Positions 1 to 11,300 of a stretch of DNA of 64,000 nt are shown here, one piece after another. The DNA comes from Odontesthes bonariensis (Eukaryota > Chordata > Actinopteri > Atheriniformes > Atherinopsidae). The notes under the pieces were generated by a model. It had not been told where the DNA came from. It did not search any database and worked only from the letters and a program-made list of their open reading frames with translations. The number at the start of each line of letters is the position of its first letter. The stretch's first letter is position 1. The translations under genes were made by a program, and so were the position numbers. Location of the stretch: the NCBI RefSeq assembly GCF_027942865.1, contig NC_134515.1, positions 9,849,339-9,913,338 on the forward strand. The letters run 5' to 3'.

Positions 1-1002
1 TGTCGTGATTTATGAAAAACTATAAAGATACTTTACAGAATAAAAGAAGTATCTTTTAACATTTTTTTTTCTGTTGTGGATTGTAGTTTGACGGGCATTA
101 TTTCTTTGAATCTTTCGCTTTTTTATTTTTCCCTGCAAACTTTCTTCATCTGTGCCAAACTTAAATGGTGTGAGCCAATTTATTGAGAGGAAAGGGCAAA
201 TCAACAGCAAGTCAGTCCTATTAAAAACAACAAAACAAATGCATTGGTTTATTATTTCTGTAACTACTACTCCCACTGGGTTTTCAAACACAAGCCTCAG
301 ATGTGTCCCATGAAAGAAGAATGTGTTTAACCAAACCAAACTATTCAGCAATTAGAGGTATTTGGATAAATTATGGTTGTGATCATAGCATTTGGACTAT
401 GTGCAGTTTCTATTGTTAAGGTAACCAACTTTGAAATAAAAAAAACAGACGGGTCACATCCCAGTCTGAATTATTTCTGCAGCTGCTGCATCTACCTTTC
501 AGGACTGTATGTAGACCATTCCTTTATTCCTCATGGGTGCCATTCACATTTGGCTTTTGTGCATTTGTGCTTCTCTGCTGAATGTATTTGATCATGGTGT
601 TTCTTCTTCTTTCTTTTCTTTTTTTTAAATATTTGATGAGATGACTTGCTTGTTTTTAAAATTGAGCTGTATTATTAACTGCTGACAATAAAGTTCATTA
701 TAAAGAAGAAAGTCCAGATTCCAGTGATGTGATGGGCTAAATCCAGGATAAGCATGACCAAACCAAAGTCTAAATAAGTAGAAAATAAGACATTATTAGT
801 TTAAATATACTTTACAGAAAATACTATACAAATGGAAAACTATTTAGGTTGTTTTTTCCTTTAGAACACAAGACGATCCGTAAAAATCTTGTATTGAATT
901 TCCAATATTTCATTAATACAATCTTAAAAATCAGTCCAGCTTTGCTGCTTGTACTATTTTATTTTTTTCTAATTTGGGACGTAAAATAAAAGGTTGTTTG
1001 TA
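1..1002. other. Non-genic AT-rich stretch left of the minisatellite
   Basis: No ORF here resembles a known protein, and the open frames are short and overlap on both strands. An AATAAA hexamer lies at about 687-692 on the plus strand, but nothing upstream supports a gene that would use it. I see no repeat family I can name. Confidence 0.5.
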
Positions 1003-2785
1003 AAATGGGAAGCAGGGGGAAACTTTTGGTCTGGCTTTGGTCAAACATTGAAAACGGGGAAACTGTTGGTGTAGCTTTGGTCAAACATTGGAAGCAGGGG
1101 GAAACTTTTGGTCGAGCTTTGGTCAAACATTGGAAGCAGGGAAACTTTTGGTCTAGCTTTGGTCAAACATTGAAAACGGGGAAACTTTTGGTCTAGCTTT
1201 GGTCAAACATTGAAAACGGGGAAACTTTTGGTCTAGCTTTGGTCAAACATTGAAAACAGGGAAACTGTTGGTGTAGCTTTGGTCAAATATTGGAAGCAGG
1301 GGGAAACTTTTGGTCGAGCTTTGGTCAAACATTGAAAACGGGGAAACTTTTGGTCGAGCTTTGGTCAAACATTGAAAACAGGGCAACTTTTGGTCTAGAA
1401 TTGGTCAAACATTGGAAGCAGGGGGAAACTTTTGGTCGAGCTTTGGTCAAACATTGAAAACAGGGAAACTTTTGGTCTAGCTTTGGTCAAACATTGGAAG
1501 CAGGGGGAAACTGTTGGTGTAGCTTTGGTCAAACGTTGAAAACGGGGAAACTGTTGGTCTAGCTTTGGTCAAACATTGGAAGCAGGGAAACTTTTGGTCG
1601 AGCTTTGGTCAAACATTGGAAGCAGGGGGAAACTTTTGGTCTAGCTTTGGTCAAACATTGGAAGCAGGGAAACTTTTGGTCGAGCTTTGGTCAAACATTG
1701 GAAGCAGGGAAACTTTTGGTCGAGCTTTGGTCAAACATTGGAAGCAGGGAAACTTTTGGTCTAGCTTTGGTCAAACATTGGAAGCAGGGGGAAACTTTTG
1801 GTCTGGCTTTGGTCAAACATTGGAAGCAGGGAAACTTTTGGTCTAGCTTTGGTCAAACATTGGAAGCAGGGAAACTTTTGGTCGAGCTTTGGTCAAACAT
1901 TGGAAGCAGGGAAACTTTTGGTCTAGCTTTGGTCAAACATTGGAAGCAGGGGGAAACTTTTGGTCTGGCTTTGGTCAAACATTGAAAACGGGGAAACTTT
2001 TGGTCTAGCTTTGGTCAAACATTGGAAGCAGGGGGAAACTTTTGGTCTAGCTTTGGTCAAACATTGGAAGCTGGGGGAAACTTTTGGTCGAGCTTTGGTC
2101 AAACATTGGAAGCAGGAGGAAACTTTTGGTCTGGCTTTGGTCAAACATTGAAAACGGGGAAACTTTTGGTCTGGCTTTGGTCAAACATTGAAAACGGGGA
2201 AACTTTTGGTCTGGCTTTGGTCAAACATTGAAAACGGGGAAACTTTTGGTCTGGCTTTGGTCAAACATTGAAAACGGGGAAACTTTTGGTCTGGCTTTGG
2301 TCAAACATTGAAAACGGGGAAACTTTTGGTCGAGCTTTGGTCAAACATTGGAAGCAGGAGGAAACTTTTGGTCGAGCTTTGGTCAAACTTTGGAAGCAGG
2401 GGGAAACTTTTGGTCTAGCTTTGGTCAAACATTGGAAGCAGGAGGAAACTTTTGGTCTAGCTTTGGTCAAACATTGAAAACGGGGAAACTTTTGGTCTGG
2501 CTTTGGTCAAACATTGAAAACGGGGAAACTTTTGGTCGAGCTTTGGTCAAACATTGGAAGCAGGAGGAAACTTTTGGTCGAGCTTTGGTCAAACTTTGGA
2601 AGCAGGGGGAAACTTTTGGTCTAGCTTTGGTCAAACATTGGAAGCAGGAGGAAACTTTTGGTCTAGCTTTGGTCAAACATTGAAAACGGGGAAACTTTTG
2701 GTCGAGCTTTGGCCAAACATTGGAAGCAGGAGGAAACTTTAGGTTGAGCTTTGGCCAAACATTGGAAGCAGGGGGAAATGTGTTG
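1003..2785. repeat. Minisatellite, about 40-bp period, roughly 43 copies
   Basis: Tandem array whose unit contains ggaaacttttggtc followed by ctttggtcaaacattg and then a variable purine-rich joint (gaaaacgggg or gaagcaggggg). Unit length is 40 bp, or 41-42 bp where the G run is longer. Five nearly identical units sit in a row at about 2137-2340. Open frames on both strands across it (for example 1605-1985 plus and 1923-2144 minus) follow from the lack of stop codons in the unit. Since 40 is not a multiple of three, the frame rotates, so they are not genes. It lies beyond the likely 3' end of kif3b. Confidence 0.97.
2265..2676. repeat. 206-bp higher-order duplication inside the minisatellite
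   Basis: A block of about five units (2265-2470) is followed directly by a near-identical block (2471-2676). Both translate to the same 69 residues on the minus strand. The block is therefore a second-level repeat unit, which suggests recent unequal exchange in the right half of the array. Confidence 0.85.
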
Positions 2786-3449
2786 TTCTAAATGATAAAA
2801 CATTACATCGTCTTTCCAATGAATTGTCTTTAATAATAAAAACAAACTAAACAAGTAAAAGACACAGCCAGTCACAGACAGAAGTGCACCAGCAGAATCA
2901 TCATTTGGCTAGAAAACAATACCAGCACATAAAAGTTGGTCACAAAAGTATTCAGGTTTGGATCCAGTGATGAAGCTAGGCGATATAGATGTATAAGTGT
3001 TCAGTTAAATAAAGACATTTCACATTGTGCTCACCAAATTCCCATTACTGATGAATATTCTCATAACCAAACGTTTTAGTCAAATGTGCTAAAATCATGC
3101 GGCAGGTATACAGCAATGCAATGTTAGCTAAAACAATCAGCTGTTATTCTAAAGATTATGTTTGTGTTTAGTAATTTAAATGATGGCTAACACGTATATG
3201 ATCAATAACTACACTTCGACTTGACCCATGCTTTCATCTTCCCTATGGAGAACCTATTAAGTGTAAAAAGCCATGCTGAATACAAAAGAATAAACATACT
3301 GCATGTATGATGCCAAAAATAAAATTTTAACATTAAATTACAGAGCTCTAAAAAATAAAACTATCTTAAAGAAAAAAAGAATATAAACATTATATCTACA
3401 TCTTTATATAAAAATGAAAGATTGTAATAAGTTATTTTTTTTTAAATGT

Positions 3450-5289
3450 GGAAACCTATTTGTGTTTTTATTTTTATTTTTTTACATCTGCAAAACTGAC
3501 TTCGGATTGCCTTTCAACACGTCTTTATTTAACGTTAAATATCTAAATATGTAAGCAGGCTTGGGTCAAACAGCAAGAGAGATCCCATAAGTCGGATGGT
3601 TGATGGCTTTTTAACAAAAACAAGAAACAGTACAGTTCACAAGTATGTGAGAGGATCTTCTTTTTGTCACTTGACCCAGGCTTGTTGAAATGTCACAGTG
3701 GGTCGGAAAACCCATGCACAGTAGCAGCGAGTGAACGTTACACCCCTCACAGTTGCAGAGTGTGGGGAACTGAGAGCAGCAGAGAGGCAGGCTGAACCAC
3801 GGAGGTTAAAACTGCATATTATCCACCACCACCTGGAGGCGTACGCATGAAGACCTCGAGATCTTCTCAAGTCCAGAGTGTTTTGACTGAGTTTTGTGCT
3901 CCCAGGATGGTTTAAGTTCTGGTGAGCAAATTAGCTCATTCCAAGGAGCAATCAGGCCAACACGAAGGTAACATGAGGTATGAGAGAGACATATTAGAAG
4001 GGGAAATGCATCGCCCTTCGTTTACCAGAAAACCGAGGGGCGGTTGAATGCTGCGTCCACAGTCTGCCTCTCCTTTTAAAGGGTGCACCCACGTCCTCAT
4101 GATATTATAGGGGAATAAATAACGACACTTGTCAAGAGGGGCATGTGTGAACACTTCAAATGAAGGCGCAGAGATTGAGGACGCAGATTTTAAGGCACCT
4201 TGGAACCCTGATGTATCTGAGGCACATTCCAGGACAGGAACGTTTGAAGTGACCAAGATCTCAGGCTGGTAAATCTGGAGGCTAACTGCGATGTCACGCA
4301 GTCTACAATGCGTCCCACAGTGGGTGTTTGTAAGGATGTGCCGAGCTCTCTCCCGTCGTTCCCCACCTCCATCTCATGTGCCCCAGGAAGAACGGCATCT
4401 GCCGATTACAGCAACTCGTTACCGAGGCCGAGCCCGTAGTGTGTTCCACTCTCTGGCCCTTACATGTACAATCATACAGAGATACAGGAATATTTCACCA
4501 TTTTGAGGACATTTGCTTCCATGTCACCCTAAAAAAAATTTTTTTTTTTAAAAAGTTTGCTAAATAAGAAACCAGAGCTTACCCAAATCAGAAGCATCCC
4601 TCAATGTGTACATACAGAAACACACATCTGGACGTTTGTGGAGTTGCATCTCGGCTGATTATCACTTGGTTGAGAAACTCTGGCTTCATATTTAACATGC
4701 AGTGAAAAGACAAAACCTTCTGCAACAAAGGAAGCAAATGTATTTCCCCACTGTGCTGAAAAAAAATCCCTTCACAAAGAAAACAACACAGAATTAAAGC
4801 TCCAATCCGACATAACCAGAACTCCAACCCTGGGAAAAAAAAAAAAAAAACAGCGCAGTTTAACAAACTGAAAAGTTGATGTGAAGAACCACAAAAATGC
4901 AGCTCACTGACACACACAGCCTCCTGGTGAGTCCATGTCTCTTCACATCGATGCGTACAGTCAGTAGAGTTCACACACACTGTGCAGATATGTAGAAGTG
5001 CATTGAGGATACTGCAGTCTGTATATTAAGAACATTGTGATGGTTAAGACATTACTGGCATACAGCCAAACGCAGGGAAAGTGTACTCGCAGCGTGGCGT
5101 GATGTGAGGCTCCGCGCTGGCGTGGAGTTACGATGAGGGGGGCAACATTTTAACAGTAGTGTGGTTACAGTTTAAACCTACAAAGCAGCATTATCTTAAA
5201 AGGTTTTTTCTTAAGAATCCTTATCCTCTCACAGCTGAGTCCTAAAGTGAAAAGGTGCACAGGAGAGGTTGGTGGTAGTGGTAGAGCTG
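3450..5289 (-). other. kif3b: Probable 3' UTR of kif3b
   Basis: This directly follows the kif3b stop codon (5290-5292, minus strand) and holds no recognisable coding sequence. On the minus strand, AATAAA-type signals occur near 3465-3530 in an A-rich stretch, a plausible cleavage region about 1.8 kb past the stop. Mammalian KIF3B also has a long 3' UTR. The exact end is inferred. The interval 2786-3450 between this and the minisatellite contains nothing I can name. Confidence 0.4.
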
Positions 5290-5395
5290 TCACTTGGGCA
5301 CCAGACCACGGGACTGTGGGTAAAGAGGGGACCCTGGACTGGAGGGGCTGAACGGAGAGGTCGGGGTGCTCGATTTCTTGCCCGTTCTTGGTCGA
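5290..5395 (-). CDS. kif3b: kif3b terminal coding exon 8 ([13 protein letters not shown], stop)
   Basis: 106 bp. Its first base completes glycine; then a Ser/Thr/Pro-rich stretch leads to the signature C-terminus [10 protein letters not shown] and TGA at 5292-5290. The acceptor follows the pyrimidine tract ctctctgtctctcag. Confidence 0.95.
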
Positions 5396-8300
5396 CTGAG
5401 AGACAGAGAGCAGTGGAAGAGGTTAAACAGACCCATCAGGAAGCCTCGGCGCAGGGCGTGAAACATCTGGCTGAGAGCTGCAGGGGACACTCTTACCCAG
5501 ACTTTGGTTTCTTGAGGCTGCTGCTGGCGCTGGCAGGCGGCGTTGGTCCCAAGCTGCTGTGAAAGCCCGAGGCGTCGACCTGGATCTCATCCTCATCCCG
5601 AAGAGCGTCCTCCAGAGCTGCCGCCACCTTTGGGGCGATAACCGGCTCCTGGTACTCTTTAGTGGTCCGTGCTGGCAGGTCCATGTCCAGCATCAGGATG
5701 TTTTCAGCCTGAGGGAACAAAAACAGACACATTCGTACTAAACATTTTAAATCATGTTCACTTATATGTAGTTTTTCCTTCTTTTCAAGAGTATTTACAG
5801 AGCTGAAAGCGGCTGAAAACATTTTCATTATGTGTCTACTATTGAAATTTTAAATCCCATTTAATGTGTCACCTGCTGATGTAAACTGGTACCTGCCTCG
5901 TCTTTTCTTTAGTAAGGGATAAAATGCAGGAATAATACAGGTCTTGTTAGAAATCAACGGGCATGGCAGCCCACCAAGTCTGTAGGTCGTTCTGCTGCTT
6001 TCAAAAAATACGACTGGTCACATGATGCCGGCTTCGTTGCCCTGTGATAGTTTCTTACAGATCAACCAGACAAGTTTAGGCCCAAAATACATCTGTGATA
6101 TGTTCAGAGAATATAAACCCAGCAGAGCTCTTAGATCCAAGGACTCAGGTCAGCTGGTCCAGTCCAGAGTCCAGACTAAACACGGAGAAGCAGCATTTAG
6201 CTGTTATGCTGCAAACAAGTGGAACAAATTGCCAGTGGAGATTAAACTTTCACTAAATGTGGACATTTTTAAATCCAGGTTAAAAACATTTATTTTCTCA
6301 TGTGTCTATGCATGAAATCTGCACAATATCTTTGAACTTATCTTTTTCTCTTCTTTTATGTATTTTTAATGCTTCTTAGACTCCCTGCTGCAATGCTTTT
6401 ATTTGATGTGAAGCACTTTGAATTGTTTTGTACATGAAATGTGCTATACAAATAAATTTGACTCGACTTGATTTGAAGTACAACTGCCAGGTTGATCATT
6501 TCTGGCCATGCGACTTGTTGCCTGGAAAGCAGCAGACGTTATTATGCCTAAGCCTTTCTGAAAGATTCTGACCGTTTCAACAGTCAAACCTGTTGCTAAT
6601 ATGCTCTAAATGTGGCTAATCTGAATACAATCCATCCTTCTGGTCCCCCAGTTTGCTGCATGCTCCGTCCTTATTGACAACAACTGAAAAACCTAATGTC
6701 AAACACTCATTAAACTAATGGGTGTCACACCTTTGTACTGTGTGTGTCAGTCACAACGTAGCAACAGTTTGTTGATCCCTCCGCTCTGCGTTTCTGTGGG
6801 AGTTTATTTATAGAAAATGCCTGTTGTTTGATAATCTGTTGGATTGACAGATTTGTGGACAATAAATACAGACATTTGCATATAAAAGCTGAGCATGGAC
6901 TATATGTATGTAGGAATCATTATTATGAATTATTATTTGTTTTCAGGTCAGCAGGAGGATGGACTTTAGCTTGGTGTCACAATTAAACAGAATACTATTT
7001 TCCACCTGCAACATAATATACTGAATTTCCTCGAGTTGATCTAATCAATTCTTTGTGCTAATAAATCTGTCCCGCTGCGTCTCCTGTGCTGATTGTGGAC
7101 ACGGACCCTTCATTGTGGCGTTTATACTGTACATACAAAGACGTTTTTCCCTGAAAAAGGAGAAGAAGCTTACTTTGTATCTCATGTCAGGCCTCATCAT
7201 CAGGGCCATGCGAGCATGGTGGCTGAGGGGCCTCCTGTAGCCGACCGCCGACAGAGGCTTGGACATCATCTGATGGTCACTAAAGGAGACGCACACAGAG
7301 GGAAACTATAAGTTACACAGCATCGTGCTGAAAGCTTCTCTTTCAGAGCATCACACAGTGAGCTTTTAGTGAAGGCATGAACCCAACACCAGGCCGTGGA
7401 GGTTTGTATCGAGGTTTTGGCTTCAGAATTTTTACCGCTTCTTCTTCTTCTGCTTCCAGCCAACATCCGATTGGCTTATTGTGGTCAGTGAGCGTGTCAA
7501 CACCAGTTCAACACAGAGGACCTGAGGTTAAAGGTCAGATCAGCGGTGACCGCAGCCTCCCCCAGGCAAGAAAAGTGGCGGCAACGGTGTTCGAGACACA
7601 AAATGTTCGGAGGACTGAAACTGCCACAATCCAAAATAAATCCGAAAATATATAAATGAGAAATAAATTGATTTATATGATGATAAATGCTATTAAATGT
7701 AAATGTACTTTATTTATACAGCCCTTTACAGACGATCCTTACAGTGTACCAAAGTGCTTTACAGCAGGTAATAAATAAAGAGAAGAATAAGTAAAAACAA
7801 ATAAAAACAATAAAAGAACAGCGAAAGCAATAAAATACAACAAAATCGAATAAGATAAAAGTGTCATCATACTACTGGGTATTAAAAGCAATCCTAAATA
7901 AGTAGGTTTTTAGCCTAGATGTGAAGAGGCCCAGGTCAGAAATAAGACGCAGCTGGACGGGGGGCTTATTCCAGAGCCTGGGGGCAGCTTTGGGAAAAGG
8001 CTCGCTCACCCCAGGGTTTGTATTCTGACCTGGGCACTTCCAGCAGAAACTGATCTGTTGACCTCAGAGCTCTACCAGGACTGTTAAAAGCTCAGATAAA
8101 TATGATGGGGCGAGGCCGTTAAGAGCTTTAAAAACAAACATTGAAAGTTTAAAATCAGTTCTATAAAGGACAGGAAGTCAATGGAGGGAGTTAGGAACAG
8201 GAGTGATGTTAGTGTGCACATCACACTAACAGACGTGACAGATACTAAAACTATCTTTATTTCACATCTGAAATAAAAAGCTGAGCTTTTCCCAAATGGT

Positions 8301-11300
8301 TTTAATGTTGTGGCTGATCACACTTTCCTTGTAAAGGACACTAAATGTTTTACAGAAACATACGCAGGTTTGTGGATGTTTAGGCCTCATTAACCTGAAG
8401 AAGAGTGCTTCAAAAGGTCAGAATACTCTGTAACTTACTCTTCTATACGCGTGATGGGCTTCAATTTCCAGCATTCTTCTTCATCGTCGAAGAAGGCCCT
8501 GTTGACTATTTTGTTCTTCTCCTCCAGAGGAATGAAGTTTTCAATGATCAGATGCCTGAAAGACAAACACAAGCAGTGAGAGGCAAGCGGCAAAGAGAGG
8601 CAAGAGGCAAAACAACAGCAGAGGAGACAGAAGACGCACAAAAACACTGAAAACGTGGATCGGGTTGGACTCTGTCAGCAGGAAACAGCTCTTTCATAAC
8701 AGTATCAGGCTGATAGAGAGGCTCCATACTTGAGTTTGAGGTCCCTGGTGAGCTCGTTCTGGGTCTGTTCGTACTCCTGCCGCTCCTTAATGTGTTCCCC
8801 CTGGATGTCCTGGATTTCTGCCTTCACAGCCTGCAGCTTTGAAAACAGCTGGAGACCAGAGAGGAAACCACGGTTACCGTGACAAAAAGGACTTTCAGAG
8901 TATGTCCTCATTAGAACTTGGCGTAGACACCTGACTGTCAGGAGTAATAATGGTTCACTAAAGCAAAAAGGCCAATAATGGATCCTTACCCGACTTAAAA
9001 TAGAGCCTGACCTACTTAGTTGGAAGACATTTGATCACCTGACGTAAAGCTTTGAGCACTGCAAGTCAGACTTTTTGTGTTCTCTAGGAAGCCTCAGCCA
9101 CCTCATCATTTGATTAAAAAAAAACAATAATAATAATAAAGATGGCCTCTTTATTGCGGCTCTCACTTTAAGTTAAATGCACCGACATTAAAGCCTTTCA
9201 CAGCTCGTGTGAAAATTAAAAAACTCTTAGTAATTCTGTATTTTTCCTCTGCCTTTGAAAGCATCTCAACAGTGTTCAACTTTAATTATTTACAAGAAAC
9301 AAGCATTTGCCCAATTCAACCAAGGGAGTAACTTTGATTTTGACATTGGTGGGGACATAAAAGTGCAGGGTTTTTTTTTTTTTTTGCATTACCAATCATA
9401 CGTTAATGGCATGCAGATGCTATATGTTAACGAGCCATCCTAATTTTTAGGGAGTTGGTCTTTAAATCACAGGGTTGCAAGCTCAAATCCCACGATTAGG
9501 CTACCTCTGTTTACACCTGGAGTGACCTTGAGCAAAACAACTAACCCAACAATTCTCCAGAGACTGTAACCAATAATGTGTTCTTATAAGTCGCTTTGGA
9601 TAAAAAAAAAAGCCTTTTTAAGACCTCTAAGAATAAAAATTAAGACCATTACCACGGCAAAAATATATATAAAACTACACTCTAGGCTGTTCGGTGTTGA
9701 AAAAAAGTCCAGTGTGAAATGTGTGCTTCAGTGATACTGAATCAGTGTGTCAACATGATCGCATAAGATTTGAACGCACAAGGGAACACCACACACTACA
9801 GGACAATCGGCGGCCAGCAATCGGATAAACCAATGAAGTGAATCATTCCTGTGAAAGAATGAAAACAAGTGAATGAAACCTGCACTCACCCATTATGAAG
9901 TTAACTCTGCCAGCCCCGCCATACTCTTGCCCCTGCTCAGCCAACTCCTTGACGTCGGGTATGGTTGCTAACGTTACGGCGGCTAGCATTAGCAACTAGG
10001 CTGCTAGGCTTGCTAAATCGGTAAGCATTAGGCTACAGAAGAAAGCTAGTCTTTTTAGCTACGTTATATTATCATCTTTCTTATCGGCTATAAGTTAACC
10101 TTTGTTTACGGCCACTGGCCCTAACCTGACGCGCTAGCTGTCAAATCACCGGAAGTTTTCACCGGAAGTACTGGCGCACACACAAAACGTCAGCGGTCGC
10201 TATTGTGCACAGTGGACCACATCAGTCCAGCTCTGAGGTCTTTACACTGGCTGCCTGTCCATCAGAGGATAGACTTTAAAGTTCTGATGCTGCTCTATAA
10301 AGCTCTGAATGGTCTAGGACCAGAATGCATCAGTGAGCTCCTGACCCAGTATGAACCTTCCAGACCCCTCAGCTCATCTGGATCCGGTCTTCTATCAGTT
10401 CCCAGAGTCAGAACCAGACATGGAGAAGCTGCGTTCAGCTTCTATGCTCCACACGTCTGGAACAAACTCCCAGAAAGCCTCAGATCAGCTGAAACACTCA
10501 GTGTGTTTAAGTCCAGGCTGAAGACGCACGTATTTTCAGCTGCGTTCGAATAAAGCTCCAAATCTGAAGCTTGAGTTTCAAAACTTAATCACATTTTTAC
10601 TCCTGATTTGATCTATTGTTCTCATTTCTTTAAATTGTGCTTTTTATTTCTACTGTTTTAATGTATCTGTAAAGCATTTTGAACCCCTTGTTATTGAATT
10701 GTGCTTTAAAATAAACTTACCTTGTTTCATTGTGACATCATGGTATAAATTCAGTCCACTACCTTCTCCCAGTTAACTTCCTACCTTCTTCAGCTTCTTG
10801 GTTTTGATGTCGACCTCCTGCTGCAGAGAGCTGTAGGTCTCCTTCAGCTCCAGAGTCTCCTCGTCACGGCTCTCCATCTGCTGCTGCATCTCTCGCTCTC
10901 GGCGTTTCTGGAGACAACGCACAAACACGCATCAACCGCGGCCTTCCAACCGCCGACAGGTGACGTTCCGGCATTCACGTGGACGTTACTTTGACATGAC
11001 GTAACCCAACCTCCCATCTACAACAGATCCTTTTAACTTCTCTCAGTAGGACAGCATGTCCCGTCACATGGCAGAGACGTCGATCTGGTGTATAAACTGC
11101 CCAGAATCTGTCACATGCCCCCCCACGGCAGTCAGCAAAGACCCGCCCTGCTCTGTTCCCGACATGTTAGCTTCCCCACTGAAGCTGCTCGTGGACCGTG
11201 CACTGAGCAGTGTAACAGGAGTCAAATGAGGGTGTTCATGCGAGAAACGATAAAGCATCCACCGCTCCACTTAGCCAATAAGTAGAAACTCATTTTAGAT

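Noticed and set aside
1005..2744. Overlapping frames such as FWSSFGQTLEAG and ALVKHWKQ repeats
   Set aside because: Produced by the 40-bp minisatellite, open in several frames on both strands, with frame rotation from unit to unit.
10203..10553. A 116-codon intact frame as a possible host gene
   Set aside because: It is the C-terminal end of an L2-type LINE reverse transcriptase ORF, repeated in part at 36970-37275.
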